The position numbers were made by a program, and so were the translations under genes. The notes beneath the pieces are model-generated. The model was not told the origin of the DNA, searched no databases, and saw nothing but the letters and a program-made list of their open reading frames with translations. Shown piece by piece: positions 23,695 to 32,197 of a stretch of 64,000 nucleotides of DNA (position 1 is the stretch's first letter; the number at the start of each line of letters is the position of its first letter). This stretch comes from Citrobacter amalonaticus (GTDB taxonomy: Bacteria > Pseudomonadota > Gammaproteobacteria > Enterobacterales > Enterobacteriaceae): NCBI RefSeq assembly GCF_001559075.2, contig NZ_CP014015.2:186001-250000 (forward strand). Reading direction: 5' to 3'.

Positions 23695-24681
23695 GTGACC
23701 AAAACTAACCTCATCACTGGTTTCCTCGGCAGCGGAAAAACCACTTCGATCCTTCATCTGTTAGCACATAAAGACCCCGCCGAAAAATGGGCGGTACTGG
23801 TCAATGAGTTCGGTGAGGTCGGCATTGACGGCGCTCTGCTTGCTGATAGCGGCGCGTTGCTCAAAGAGATCCCTGGCGGCTGCATGTGCTGCGTGAACGG
23901 CCTGCCCATGCAGGTTGGACTGAATACTCTGTTGCGACAGGGGAAACCCGACCGCCTGCTGATCGAACCAACTGGACTGGGGCACCCGAAACAGATCCTC
24001 TCCCTCCTCACCGCACCGGTGTATGAGCCCTGGATCGACCTGCGCGCCACGTTGTGCATTCTTGACCCACGTGGATTGCTGGATGAAAAAAGCGTCACCA
24101 ATGAGAACTTCCGCGATCAGTTAGCTGCAGCAGATATCATCGTGGCGAATAAAACCGATCGTGCGACTGCGGAAAGTGAACGCGCGCTGCAAACCTGGTG
24201 GCAACAGTTTGGCGGCAACCGTCAGTTGGTGCAGGCCGATCACGGTCAGATTGACGGACAGTTACTCGATTTACCGCGTCTGAATCTGGCTGAATTGCCC
24301 ACCAGCGCTGCGCACTCGCACAGCCATCCAGAACAGCGAGGATTGGCGGCGCTGAGCCTGCCAACTCAACAACGCTGGCGTCGCAGCCTGAACAGCGGTC
24401 AAGGGCATCAGGCCTGCGGCTGGATTTTTGATGCCGATACGGTCTTTGACACCATCGGACTGCTGGAATGGGCGCGACTGGCGCCGGTTGGCCGGGTGAA
24501 GGGAGTCATGCGTATTCCGGAAGGCCTCGTGCGCATTAATCGCCAGGGCGAGGATCTACACATTGAAACGCAGAACGTCGCGCCGCCGGACAGTCGTATT
24601 GAACTGATTTCCAGTACCGAGGCAGACTGGAATACGTTGCAGAGCGCATTGTTGAAGCTTCGTTTAGCTGAACACGCGTAA
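23695..24681 (+). CDS. yeiR: YeiR, COG0523/CobW-type zinc-binding GTPase
   Basis: A 328-residue G3E-family GTPase, matching E. coli YeiR when started at the GTG 23695, which has GGAG 5-8 bases upstream; an ATG at 23659 in frame would add 12 residues without a family match. P-loop GFLGSGKTTS at residues 9-18, the metal-binding CXCC motif in GGCMCCVNGLP near residue 64, IEPTGLGHP (switch II) and IIVANKTDRA (guanine specificity). The mid-protein His-containing stretch SAAHSHSHPE is a likely metal-loading loop. Proposed role: GTP-dependent zinc transfer or storage. It lies between yeiQ and lpxT as in E. coli. Confidence 0.9.
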   Translation: MTKTNLITGFLGSGKTTSILHLLAHKDPAEKWAVLVNEFGEVGIDGALLADSGALLKEIPGGCMCCVNGLPMQVGLNTLLRQGKPDRLLIEPTGLGHPKQILSLLTAPVYEPWIDLRATLCILDPRGLLDEKSVTNENFRDQLAAADIIVANKTDRATAESERALQTWWQQFGGNRQLVQADHGQIDGQLLDLPRLNLAELPTSAAHSHSHPEQRGLAALSLPTQQRWRRSLNSGQGHQACGWIFDADTVFDTIGLLEWARLAPVGRVKGVMRIPEGLVRINRQGEDLHIETQNVAPPDSRIELISSTEADWNTLQSALLKLRLAEHA

Positions 24682-24719
24682 GGTTGCCTGCGATTTATTG
24701 AACAGTGAACACGTTAAAT

Positions 24720-25433
24720 ATGAAAATCCGGTTACCACTGATACTTCTGCTGAATGTTGCCGGTCTGGCGTTATTCATGAGCTGGTATATGCCCGTGAAT
24801 CATGGATTCTGGTTCCCGGTTGACGCCGGCATTTTCCACTTCTTTAACCAGAAACTGGTAGAGAGCCAGGCCTTCCTGTGGCTGGTCGCCATCACCAATA
24901 ATCGGGCGTTTGATGCCTGTTCTCTGTTGGCGATGGGTTGTCTGATGCTGAGTTTCTGGCTGAAAGAGACGCCTGCAGGCCGCCGACGTATTGTCATCAT
25001 CGGCCTGGTGATGCTGCTTACCGCCGTGGTTCTGAACCAGGCCGGTCAGGCGCTGCTGCCCGTCAAACGCGCAAGTCCGACGCTCAGTTTCGAGAGTATT
25101 TATCGCGTCAGCGAATTGCTGCATATTTCGACGAAGGATGCGTCCAAAGACAGTTTCCCTGGCGATCATGGGATGATGCTGCTTATTTTCGCCGCATTTA
25201 TGCTGCGCTATTTCGGAAAAGCCGCAGGGTTTATCGGCCTTATTATTGTTGTGGTTTTTGCTTTTCCGCGCGTCATGATCGGTGCCCACTGGTTCACCGA
25301 TATCGCAGTAGGATCATTAACCGTGGTTCTAATTGGCCTGCCCTGGTGTCTCCTGACCCCGTTAAGCGATCGTCTTATCGCGCTTTTCGACAATTATCTT
25401 CCTGGCAAAAACAAACAAATCTTAAACAAATAA
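24720..25433 (+). CDS. lpxT: Lipid A 1-diphosphate synthase LpxT (PAP2 family)
   Basis: A 237-residue inner-membrane PAP2-type phosphotransferase that moves phosphate from undecaprenyl pyrophosphate to the 1-position of lipid A on the periplasmic face, also recycling the lipid carrier. Six hydrophobic segments and the three PAP2 motifs KRASPTLSF (C1), SFPGDHGMM (C2) and RVMIGAHWFTD (C3) are present. The ATG 24720 gives the E. coli length; a GTG at 24705 in frame would add five residues. Formerly yeiU. Followed by a large hairpin at 25448. Confidence 0.93.
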   Translation: MKIRLPLILLLNVAGLALFMSWYMPVNHGFWFPVDAGIFHFFNQKLVESQAFLWLVAITNNRAFDACSLLAMGCLMLSFWLKETPAGRRRIVIIGLVMLLTAVVLNQAGQALLPVKRASPTLSFESIYRVSELLHISTKDASKDSFPGDHGMMLLIFAAFMLRYFGKAAGFIGLIIVVVFAFPRVMIGAHWFTDIAVGSLTVVLIGLPWCLLTPLSDRLIALFDNYLPGKNKQILNK

Positions 25434-25447
25434 CTCACAGTTATTAA

Positions 25448-25481
25448 CATCATCAGGGTTTATTCTTACGCCCTGATGATG
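25448..25481 (+). terminator. Hairpin after lpxT, probable terminator or 3' stabiliser
   Basis: CATCATCAGGG and CCCTGATGATG are exact 11-bp complements around a 12-base loop, starting 15 bp after the lpxT stop. No T-run follows, so termination may be inefficient. Confidence 0.5.
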
Positions 25482-25566
25482 CGTTAAGATAAATTATTCA
25501 TCTCATCGTCATTATTTAGTCATAACATTACCCTTGAGAATGAATAAGTTGCCTGTTTTTCCGCCA

Positions 25567-25750
25567 TTTTGCGCTTAAATTGACCAATCCCGTTTATTCA
25601 CTTTCTGTATCACATTTTCTTATTAAAATTCAGATAAAATCACTCGCCAAGCCTGTAACGATCGGGTAACCTCGAACTCGTTTTGCCTCGCTGAGTTATT
25701 ATTCTCTTCGCGAATAAATTTGTGCGTTCTGCCACAGTTTTGCGCTTAAA
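25567..25750. repeat. 13-bp direct repeat in the long region upstream of mepS
   Basis: TTTTGCGCTTAAA occurs at 25567-25579 and 25738-25750, 171 bp apart, both preceded by GCCA. The 413-bp region between lpxT and mepS has no convincing gene; it holds the lpxT hairpin, these repeats and AT-rich promoter-like sequence for mepS. Confidence 0.5.
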
Positions 25751-25846
25751 GAATTGTCTCATTGTGCGCAGGTAATTAGTCTCGTCACGTTTGGCATTTT
25801 TTATAACGATATTTATCGTTAAGGACTTCAAGGGAAAACAAACAAA

Positions 25847-26416
25847 ATGGTCAAATCTCAACCGATCTTGAGATATATCTTGCGCGGGATTCCCGCGATA
25901 GCAGTCGCGGTACTGCTTTCTGCATGTAGCACTACCACAAACACCGCAAAGAACACGCATTCTGAGACGCTTGGTGTGAATCAAGAAGCTTCCTCACTGC
26001 AAGCTTCTCAGGATGAATTTGAGAGTATGGTACGTAACCTCGATGTTAAATCGCGGATTATGGATCAGTATGCTGACTGGAAAGGCGTGCGCTATCGTCT
26101 CGGCGGCAACTCCAAAAAAGGTATTGATTGTTCCAGCTTTGTACAGCGTACATTCCGTGAACAGTTTGGTTTAGAACTCCCACGCTCCACCTACGAGCAG
26201 CAGGAAACCGGTAAGTCCGTTTCACGCACTAATCTGCGTACCGGCGATCTGGTTCTGTTCCGCGCAGGTTCGACGGGCCGTCATGTTGGTATCTACATTG
26301 GCAACAACCAGTTTGTTCATGCCTCTACCAGCAGCGGTGTTATCATCTCCAGCATGAACGAGCCATACTGGAAGAAGCGCTATAACGAAGCGCGTCGGGT
26401 TCTGAGCCGCAGTTAA
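25847..26416 (+). CDS. mepS: Murein DD-endopeptidase MepS (Spr), lipoprotein
   Basis: A 189-residue outer-membrane lipoprotein of the NlpC/P60 family that cuts D-Ala-mDAP cross-links to let new murein in. A signal peptide ends in the lipobox LLSACS (lipidated Cys near residue 27). The NlpC/P60 domain covers about 75-189 with the catalytic Cys in KGIDCSSFVQRTF, His in GRHVGIYIGNN and the third polar residue His in NQFVHASTSSG. Single gene followed by a strong terminator. In E. coli its level is set by Prc/NlpI proteolysis (family knowledge). Confidence 0.96.
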   Translation: MVKSQPILRYILRGIPAIAVAVLLSACSTTTNTAKNTHSETLGVNQEASSLQASQDEFESMVRNLDVKSRIMDQYADWKGVRYRLGGNSKKGIDCSSFVQRTFREQFGLELPRSTYEQQETGKSVSRTNLRTGDLVLFRAGSTGRHVGIYIGNNQFVHASTSSGVIISSMNEPYWKKRYNEARRVLSRS

Positions 26417-26457
26417 TCGTTTGGTTGCTATCCCTTGGCGACCCTGACGAGACAGAC

Positions 26458-26489
26458 GAAAAGCATCGCTTCGGCGGTGCTTTTTTTTT
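26458..26489 (+). terminator. Rho-independent terminator of mepS
   Basis: AAGCATCGC-TTCG-GCGGTGCTT stem with a UUCG tetraloop, followed by eight more T residues. Confidence 0.93.
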
Positions 26490-26602
26490 GATTCCCTTTT
26501 TGTCCCTGTGGAAAAGCATGACTCGCTGAATCAATCCAGGCTATAGTCTTGTTATTCCATCACATTTATCATCATCGCAATCTCAGGGTAAAGCCAGGCA
26601 TC

Positions 26603-28159
26603 ATGTTCACACACGCCTTAACGACTGGTCGAAAAATCGTGCTTACCTGCCTGATTACCGGGGTTGTCGTTGCTATTGTTATCAGTAGCCTACAATTCGT
26701 GATGGCGTGGCATAAGCGGGAAGTTAAATACGACACGCTGGTTTCTGACATTCAGCATTACCTGGTTAGCTATTTTGCCGATCTCAAAAGTACTGCCGAC
26801 ATTCTCCAACCGTTGACTTTAAATACCTGTAAACAAGTCGGCGCAGAGCTCACTTCCCGTGCTGCCTTTAGCCTGAACGTTCGTGCCTTTTTGCTGGTCA
26901 AGGATAAGAAAGCCTTTTGCTCATCAGCAACCGGGGGCATGGATGCGCTGCTGACTGAACTGGTTCCCAGCCTCGATATTGGTAAAGATATCGATATGGC
27001 GATTATCCCGGGAACACCGATGATGCCCAATAAACCCGCAATGGTGATTTGGTATCGTAACCCCCTGATGGTGAATAGCGGCGTTTTCACCTCCCTGAAT
27101 ATCAACCTTACGCCGTATCTGCTCTATACCGCCCGCCAGGAAGACTTTGACGGGATTGCCATCATCGTCGGCAACACCGTCTTGTCGACCTTTTCAGACC
27201 ATCTGCTCACCGTTGATGAACTCGACGGTTCACCGGAGCGCGAAGCAAAAATCAACGGTGTTCCGGTGACGATCAGGCTATACGCAACCAACTGGACCTG
27301 GCCCGACTTATGGTACGCCCTGCTTCTCGGCGGGATGGGGGGCATCATTGCGAGTTTACTCTGCTACTACGTCATGAGCATTCGCCTGCGGCCCGGAAAA
27401 GAGATCCTCACCGGGATCAAACGCGATCAGTTCTATGTCGTCTATCAGCCCGTCGTGGATACGCAGTCGCTGAAGGTCACCGGGCTGGAAGTGTTACTGC
27501 GCTGGAAACACCCAACGGCGGGAGAAATCCCGCCTGATGCGTTTATTCATTACGCTGAGGCCCAGCACATGATTGTGCCGCTGACCCAGCATCTGTTTAA
27601 ACTGGTGGCGCGGGACGCCCCTACGCTGCAAAAAGTCCTCCCGGTTGGCGCTAAGTACGGTATTAACATTGCGCCTGACCACCTGCACAGCAACAGTTTT
27701 AAAGACGACGTTCGTCAGTTAGTCGCCACGATGCCGCCCAACCACTTCCAGATCGTGCTGGAAATTACTGAACGCGACATGCTCCAGCAGCATGAAGCGT
27801 CACAGTTATTTGAGTGGCTGCACGCCGCAGGCTTCGAAATTGCGATAGACGACTTCGGTACCGGCCACAGCGCGCTGATTTATCTGGAACGCTACACCCT
27901 GGATTATCTGAAAATCGATCGCGGTTTTATTAACGCCATTGGTACAGAAACCGTCACCTCGCCGGTGCTGGATGCGGTGCTGACACTCGCTAAACGCCTC
28001 AATATGATGACGGTAGCCGAAGGGGTGGAAACGCCTGAGCAGGCAAAATGGCTACATGAACGCGGGGTTCGCTTCCTTCAGGGCTACTGGATTAGCCGCC
28101 CGCTGCCGCTCGACGAATTTGTCGATTGGGTTTCACAGCCACACGCGCTGAAATGGTAA
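26603..28159 (+). CDS. pdeN: Cyclic-di-GMP phosphodiesterase PdeN (Rtn), CSS-motif EAL protein
   Basis: A 518-residue inner-membrane protein with the E. coli Rtn length from ATG 26603 (MFTHALTTGRK); an ATG at 26549 only adds leader. One N-terminal membrane helix, a periplasmic CSS-motif domain (AFCSSATGG near residue 110, redox-sensitive disulfide in this family), a second helix near residue 245, then a cytoplasmic EAL domain from about 265. EAL signatures: EVLLRWKHP, EITERD, AIDDFGTGHSAL, LKIDRGFI, TVAEGVETPEQ. The metal and catalytic residues look intact, so it should hydrolyse c-di-GMP; the EAL motif itself is EVL, as in several active family members. Confidence 0.92.
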   Translation: MFTHALTTGRKIVLTCLITGVVVAIVISSLQFVMAWHKREVKYDTLVSDIQHYLVSYFADLKSTADILQPLTLNTCKQVGAELTSRAAFSLNVRAFLLVKDKKAFCSSATGGMDALLTELVPSLDIGKDIDMAIIPGTPMMPNKPAMVIWYRNPLMVNSGVFTSLNINLTPYLLYTARQEDFDGIAIIVGNTVLSTFSDHLLTVDELDGSPEREAKINGVPVTIRLYATNWTWPDLWYALLLGGMGGIIASLLCYYVMSIRLRPGKEILTGIKRDQFYVVYQPVVDTQSLKVTGLEVLLRWKHPTAGEIPPDAFIHYAEAQHMIVPLTQHLFKLVARDAPTLQKVLPVGAKYGINIAPDHLHSNSFKDDVRQLVATMPPNHFQIVLEITERDMLQQHEASQLFEWLHAAGFEIAIDDFGTGHSALIYLERYTLDYLKIDRGFINAIGTETVTSPVLDAVLTLAKRLNMMTVAEGVETPEQAKWLHERGVRFLQGYWISRPLPLDEFVDWVSQPHALKW

Positions 28160-28255
28160 AGCACCGACGCGCGGATTCACAACAGACGCCACCTGCCCTA
28201 TTATTCAGGCATCAGAGTGACCTGCGCAGGCAGGTAAGCCAGACAAGGAATCCCT

Positions 28256-30076
28256 TTGCAGATAATCGTTCGCATATTGCTGCTGTTTGTCATGTTGATG
28301 AGCGCAAGTGCCCAGGCGCAGGCGATCAAAGAGAGCTATGCCTTCGCGGTATTGGGAGAGCCTAAATACGCGTTCAACTTTGATCATTTTGATTACGCCA
28401 ATCCCGCCGCCCCCAAAGGCGGTCAGATCACCCTTTCCGCTCTCGGCACCTTCGACAACTTCAACCGCTACGCCCTGCGAGGTAATCCCGGCGCCCGGAC
28501 CGAACAGCTTTACGACACTCTGTTTACCACCTCTGATGACGAGCCCGGCAGCTATTATCCGCTGATCGCCGAGAGCGCACGCTATGCGGAGGATTATTCG
28601 TGGGTTGAAATCACGATCAACCCCCGCGCCCGTTTTCATGATGGCTCGCCCGTCATGGCCAAAGATGTCGCCTTCACCTTCAACAAATTTATGACCGAAG
28701 GCGTGCCACAGTTTCGTCTGGTCTACAAAGGCACAACGGTTAAAGCCATTGCCCCATTAACCGTACGCATGGAGCTCGCGAAGCCGGGTAAAGAGGATAT
28801 GCTCAGTCTGTTCTCATTACCCGTGATGCCACAAGCGTACTGGAAAGATCATAAGCTCAGCGACCCGTTGTCCAGACCGCCGCTGGGTGGTGGTCCTTAT
28901 CGCATTAGTCAGTGGAAGATGGGTCAGTATATTGTCTATACGCGCGTGAAGGATTACTGGGCGGCCAATCTGCCGGTCAATCGTGGCCGCTGGAACTTCG
29001 ATGTCATTCGCTACGACTATTATCTCGACGACAACGTGGCCTTTGAGGCCTTTAAGGCTGGCGCGTTTGATTTGCGTCTGGAGAGCGACGCCAAAAACTG
29101 GGCGACGCGCTATGTCGGTAAAAACTTTGATAATCAGTACATCATCAAAGATGAGCAGAAAAATGAATCGGCGCAGGATACGCGCTGGCTGGCGTTCAAC
29201 ACGCAGCGCCCCGTTTTCAACGACCGACGCGTCCGTGAAGCCGTTACGCTGGCATTTGATTTTGAATGGATGAATAAAGCGCTGTTCTACAACGCCTGGA
29301 GCCGGGCAAACAGCTATTTCCAGAACACCGAGTATGCGGCCAGAAACTACCCCGATGCGGCTGAACTGGTCCTGTTGGCGCCGATGAAAAAGGATTTGCC
29401 GCCGGAGGTCTTCAGCCAGATTTATCAACCTCCCGTGTCCAAAGGTGACGGTTACGATCGGGAAAACCTGTTAAAAGCCGATGAATTACTGAAAGACGCG
29501 GGCTGGGAACTGAAAGGTCAGCAACGGATTAACACCGCCACCGGCAAACCGCTGAACTTTGAACTGCTCATTTCCGCCGCCAGTAACAGCCAGTGGGTCC
29601 TGCCCTTCCAGCATAATCTCCAGCGTCTGGGGATTACGATGACCATTCGTCAGGTCGATAACTCACAACTCACCAATCGCCTGCGCAGCCGGGACTACGA
29701 CATGATGCCGACCCTGTGGCGGGCGATGCCTTGGCCCAGTTCCGATCTGCAAATCTCCTGGGCGTCCGAGTACATCGACTCTAGCTATAATGCTCCTGGC
29801 GTGAAAAGTCCGGTGGTCGACAAACTGATCAAGCAAATCATCGCCGCGCAGGGCGATAAAAACAAACTGCTGCCGCTTGGACGCGCGCTGGACCGCGTGC
29901 TGACCTGGAATTACTACATGTTGCCGATGTGGTACATGGCGGAAGATCGACTGGCCTGGTGGGATAAATTTTCCCGTCCAGGCATTCGTCCAATTTATAC
30001 CATTGGCCTGGATAACTGGTGGTATGACGTAAACCGGGCAGCGAAGTTACCTGCCGCCAGACGACAGGGAGAATAA
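28256..30076 (+). CDS. yejA: Peptide/microcin C ABC transporter substrate-binding protein YejA
   Basis: A 606-residue periplasmic solute-binding protein of the SBP_bac_5 (oligopeptide) class. The signal peptide ends in SASAQAQA (cleavage near residue 23). The TTG at 28256 is taken as start because AAGGA lies 6 bases upstream and no ATG fits. Conserved stretches: YAFAVLGEPKYAFNF, GQITLSALGTFDNFNRY and INPRARFHDGSPV. First gene of yejABEF; yejB begins one base after its stop. In E. coli the system imports formylated peptides and the peptide-nucleotide antibiotic microcin C (family knowledge). Confidence 0.95.
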   Translation: MQIIVRILLLFVMLMSASAQAQAIKESYAFAVLGEPKYAFNFDHFDYANPAAPKGGQITLSALGTFDNFNRYALRGNPGARTEQLYDTLFTTSDDEPGSYYPLIAESARYAEDYSWVEITINPRARFHDGSPVMAKDVAFTFNKFMTEGVPQFRLVYKGTTVKAIAPLTVRMELAKPGKEDMLSLFSLPVMPQAYWKDHKLSDPLSRPPLGGGPYRISQWKMGQYIVYTRVKDYWAANLPVNRGRWNFDVIRYDYYLDDNVAFEAFKAGAFDLRLESDAKNWATRYVGKNFDNQYIIKDEQKNESAQDTRWLAFNTQRPVFNDRRVREAVTLAFDFEWMNKALFYNAWSRANSYFQNTEYAARNYPDAAELVLLAPMKKDLPPEVFSQIYQPPVSKGDGYDRENLLKADELLKDAGWELKGQQRINTATGKPLNFELLISAASNSQWVLPFQHNLQRLGITMTIRQVDNSQLTNRLRSRDYDMMPTLWRAMPWPSSDLQISWASEYIDSSYNAPGVKSPVVDKLIKQIIAAQGDKNKLLPLGRALDRVLTWNYYMLPMWYMAEDRLAWWDKFSRPGIRPIYTIGLDNWWYDVNRAAKLPAARRQGE

Positions 30077-31171
30077 ATGGGCGCGTACCTGATTCGTCGT
30101 TTGTTGCTGGTTATCCCGACGCTCTGGGCGATCATCACCATCAACTTTTTTATCGTGCAAATTGCCCCCGGCGGCCCGGTCGATCAGGCGATAGCCGCCA
30201 TCGAATTTGGTCAGACGAGCGCGCTGCCCGGTGCCGGGAGCGAAGGTGTTCGCGCCAGCCATGCCCGAACCGGGGTGGGAAATATCAGCGACAGTCACTA
30301 TCGCGGGGGGCGTGGCCTTGATCCGGAAGTGATAGCCGAAATCACCCAACGCTACGGTTTTGATAAGCCACTGCACGAGCGTTATTTCACCATGCTGTGG
30401 AACTATATCCGCTTCGATTTTGGCGACAGCCTGTTTCGTAGCGCGTCGGTACTGACGCTCATCAAAGAGAGCCTACCGGTGTCGATCACCCTGGGGCTGT
30501 GGAGTACGCTCATCATCTATCTGGTGTCGATTCCGTTAGGGATCCGCAAAGCCGTACATAACGGCAGCCGGTTCGACGTCTGGAGTAGCGCGTTTATTAT
30601 TATCGGCTATGCTATCCCGGCGTTTCTGTTCGCAATACTGCTGATTGTCTTCTTTGCCGGCGGCAGCTATTACGACCTCTTCCCGCTGCGTGGTCTGGTC
30701 TCGGCGAATTTTGACTCGCTGCCCTGGTATCAGAAAATCACCGACTATCTGTGGCACATCACCTTACCCGTCCTGGCGACGGTCATTGGCGGGTTTGCCG
30801 CGTTAACTATGCTGACCAAAAATTCCTTTCTCGATGAAGTGCGCAAGCAGTATGTCGTCACCGCCCGTGCCAAAGGGGTCAGTGAAGGGAATATCCTGTG
30901 GAAGCACGTTTTTCGCAACGCCATGCTGCTGGTGATCGCCGGTTTTCCTGCCACCTTTATCAGTATGTTTTTCACCGGTTCGCTGCTGATTGAAGTGATG
31001 TTTTCACTCAACGGTCTGGGACTGCTGGGCTATGAGGCAACGGTGTCACGCGACTACCCGGTGATGTTTGGCACGCTGTACATCTTCACCCTGATCGGCC
31101 TGCTGCTGAATATTCTCAGTGATATCAGCTATACGCTGGTCGACCCGCGTATTGATTTTGAGGGACGTTAA
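30077..31171 (+). CDS. yejB: YejB, peptide/microcin C ABC transporter permease
   Basis: A 364-residue inner-membrane permease of the OppB type with six hydrophobic segments and the EAA-like loop KQYVVTARAKGVSEGNILWKHV near residue 255, which contacts the YejF ATPase. A long periplasmic insertion (residues about 38-95) is typical of YejB. Abuts yejA (TAA immediately followed by ATG) and overlaps yejE by one base, so one transcript with coupled translation is likely. Confidence 0.95.
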   Translation: MGAYLIRRLLLVIPTLWAIITINFFIVQIAPGGPVDQAIAAIEFGQTSALPGAGSEGVRASHARTGVGNISDSHYRGGRGLDPEVIAEITQRYGFDKPLHERYFTMLWNYIRFDFGDSLFRSASVLTLIKESLPVSITLGLWSTLIIYLVSIPLGIRKAVHNGSRFDVWSSAFIIIGYAIPAFLFAILLIVFFAGGSYYDLFPLRGLVSANFDSLPWYQKITDYLWHITLPVLATVIGGFAALTMLTKNSFLDEVRKQYVVTARAKGVSEGNILWKHVFRNAMLLVIAGFPATFISMFFTGSLLIEVMFSLNGLGLLGYEATVSRDYPVMFGTLYIFTLIGLLLNILSDISYTLVDPRIDFEGR

Positions 31172-32196
31172 TGGCCCATTTAAGCCCCGTCAATCAGGCC
31201 CGCTGGGCGCGTTTTCGCCATAATCGTCGTGGCTTCTGGTCGCTGTGGATTTTTCTCGTCTTGTTTGGTCTGAGTCTGTGCTCTGAGTTGATTGCTAACG
31301 ATAAACCCCTGTTAGTGCGCTACGACGGAAGCTGGTATTTCCCGCTGGTCAAAAACTACAGTGAGAGCGATTTTGGCGGCCCGCTGGCAACGAGAGCGGA
31401 TTACCAGGATCCGTGGCTGAAGCAACAGCTGGAAAACCGCGGTTGGGTCCTCTGGGCACCGGTGCGCTTTGGCGCGAACAGCATCAACTTTGCGACTGAC
31501 AAACCCTTTCCCTCGCCCCCTTCGGCGCAGAACTGGCTGGGTACCGATGCCAACGGCGGCGACGTGCTGGCGCGAGTGCTTTACGGCACGCGTATCTCCA
31601 TTCTTTTCGGCCTGATGCTGACCTTGTGTTCAAGCGTCATGGGTGTGCTGGCCGGGGCGCTACAGGGCTATTACGGCGGCAAAGTGGATCTCTGGGGCCA
31701 GCGATTTATCGAGGTCTGGTCGGGTATGCCGACGCTGTTCCTGATTATTTTGCTCTCCAGCGTCGTACAGCCCAACTTCTGGTGGCTGCTGGCGATTACG
31801 GTACTGTTTGGCTGGATGAGTCTGGTAGGCGTAGTTCGTGCGGAGTTCTTACGCACGCGGAACTTCGACTATATCCGGGCCGCCCAGGCACTCGGCGTCA
31901 GCGACCGTAGTATCATTTTTCGTCACATGCTTCCCAACGCAATGGTCGCCACGCTAACCTTTTTGCCGTTCATTCTCTGCAGTTCCATTACCACTCTGAC
32001 GTCGCTGGATTTCCTTGGTTTCGGTCTGCCGTTAGGCTCTCCTTCACTGGGCGAGTTGCTCCTGCAAGGCAAAAATAACCTCCAGGCGCCGTGGCTGGGC
32101 ATTACCGCCTTCCTGTCCGTGGCCATTTTACTCTCGCTGCTGATTTTCATCGGCGAGGCCGTCCGTGACGCATTCGATCCCAACAAGGCGGTGTAA
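31171..32196 (+). CDS. yejE: YejE, peptide/microcin C ABC transporter permease
   Basis: A 341-residue OppC-type permease with the family N-terminal membrane segment (GFWSLWIFLVLFGLSL), a periplasmic loop, and the coupling loop RTRNFDYIRAAQALGVSDR near residue 230. Partner of YejB; both use the duplicated ATPase YejF. One-base overlap with yejB and one base before yejF. Confidence 0.95.
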   Translation: MAHLSPVNQARWARFRHNRRGFWSLWIFLVLFGLSLCSELIANDKPLLVRYDGSWYFPLVKNYSESDFGGPLATRADYQDPWLKQQLENRGWVLWAPVRFGANSINFATDKPFPSPPSAQNWLGTDANGGDVLARVLYGTRISILFGLMLTLCSSVMGVLAGALQGYYGGKVDLWGQRFIEVWSGMPTLFLIILLSSVVQPNFWWLLAITVLFGWMSLVGVVRAEFLRTRNFDYIRAAQALGVSDRSIIFRHMLPNAMVATLTFLPFILCSSITTLTSLDFLGFGLPLGSPSLGELLLQGKNNLQAPWLGITAFLSVAILLSLLIFIGEAVRDAFDPNKAV

Positions 32197-32197
32197 C

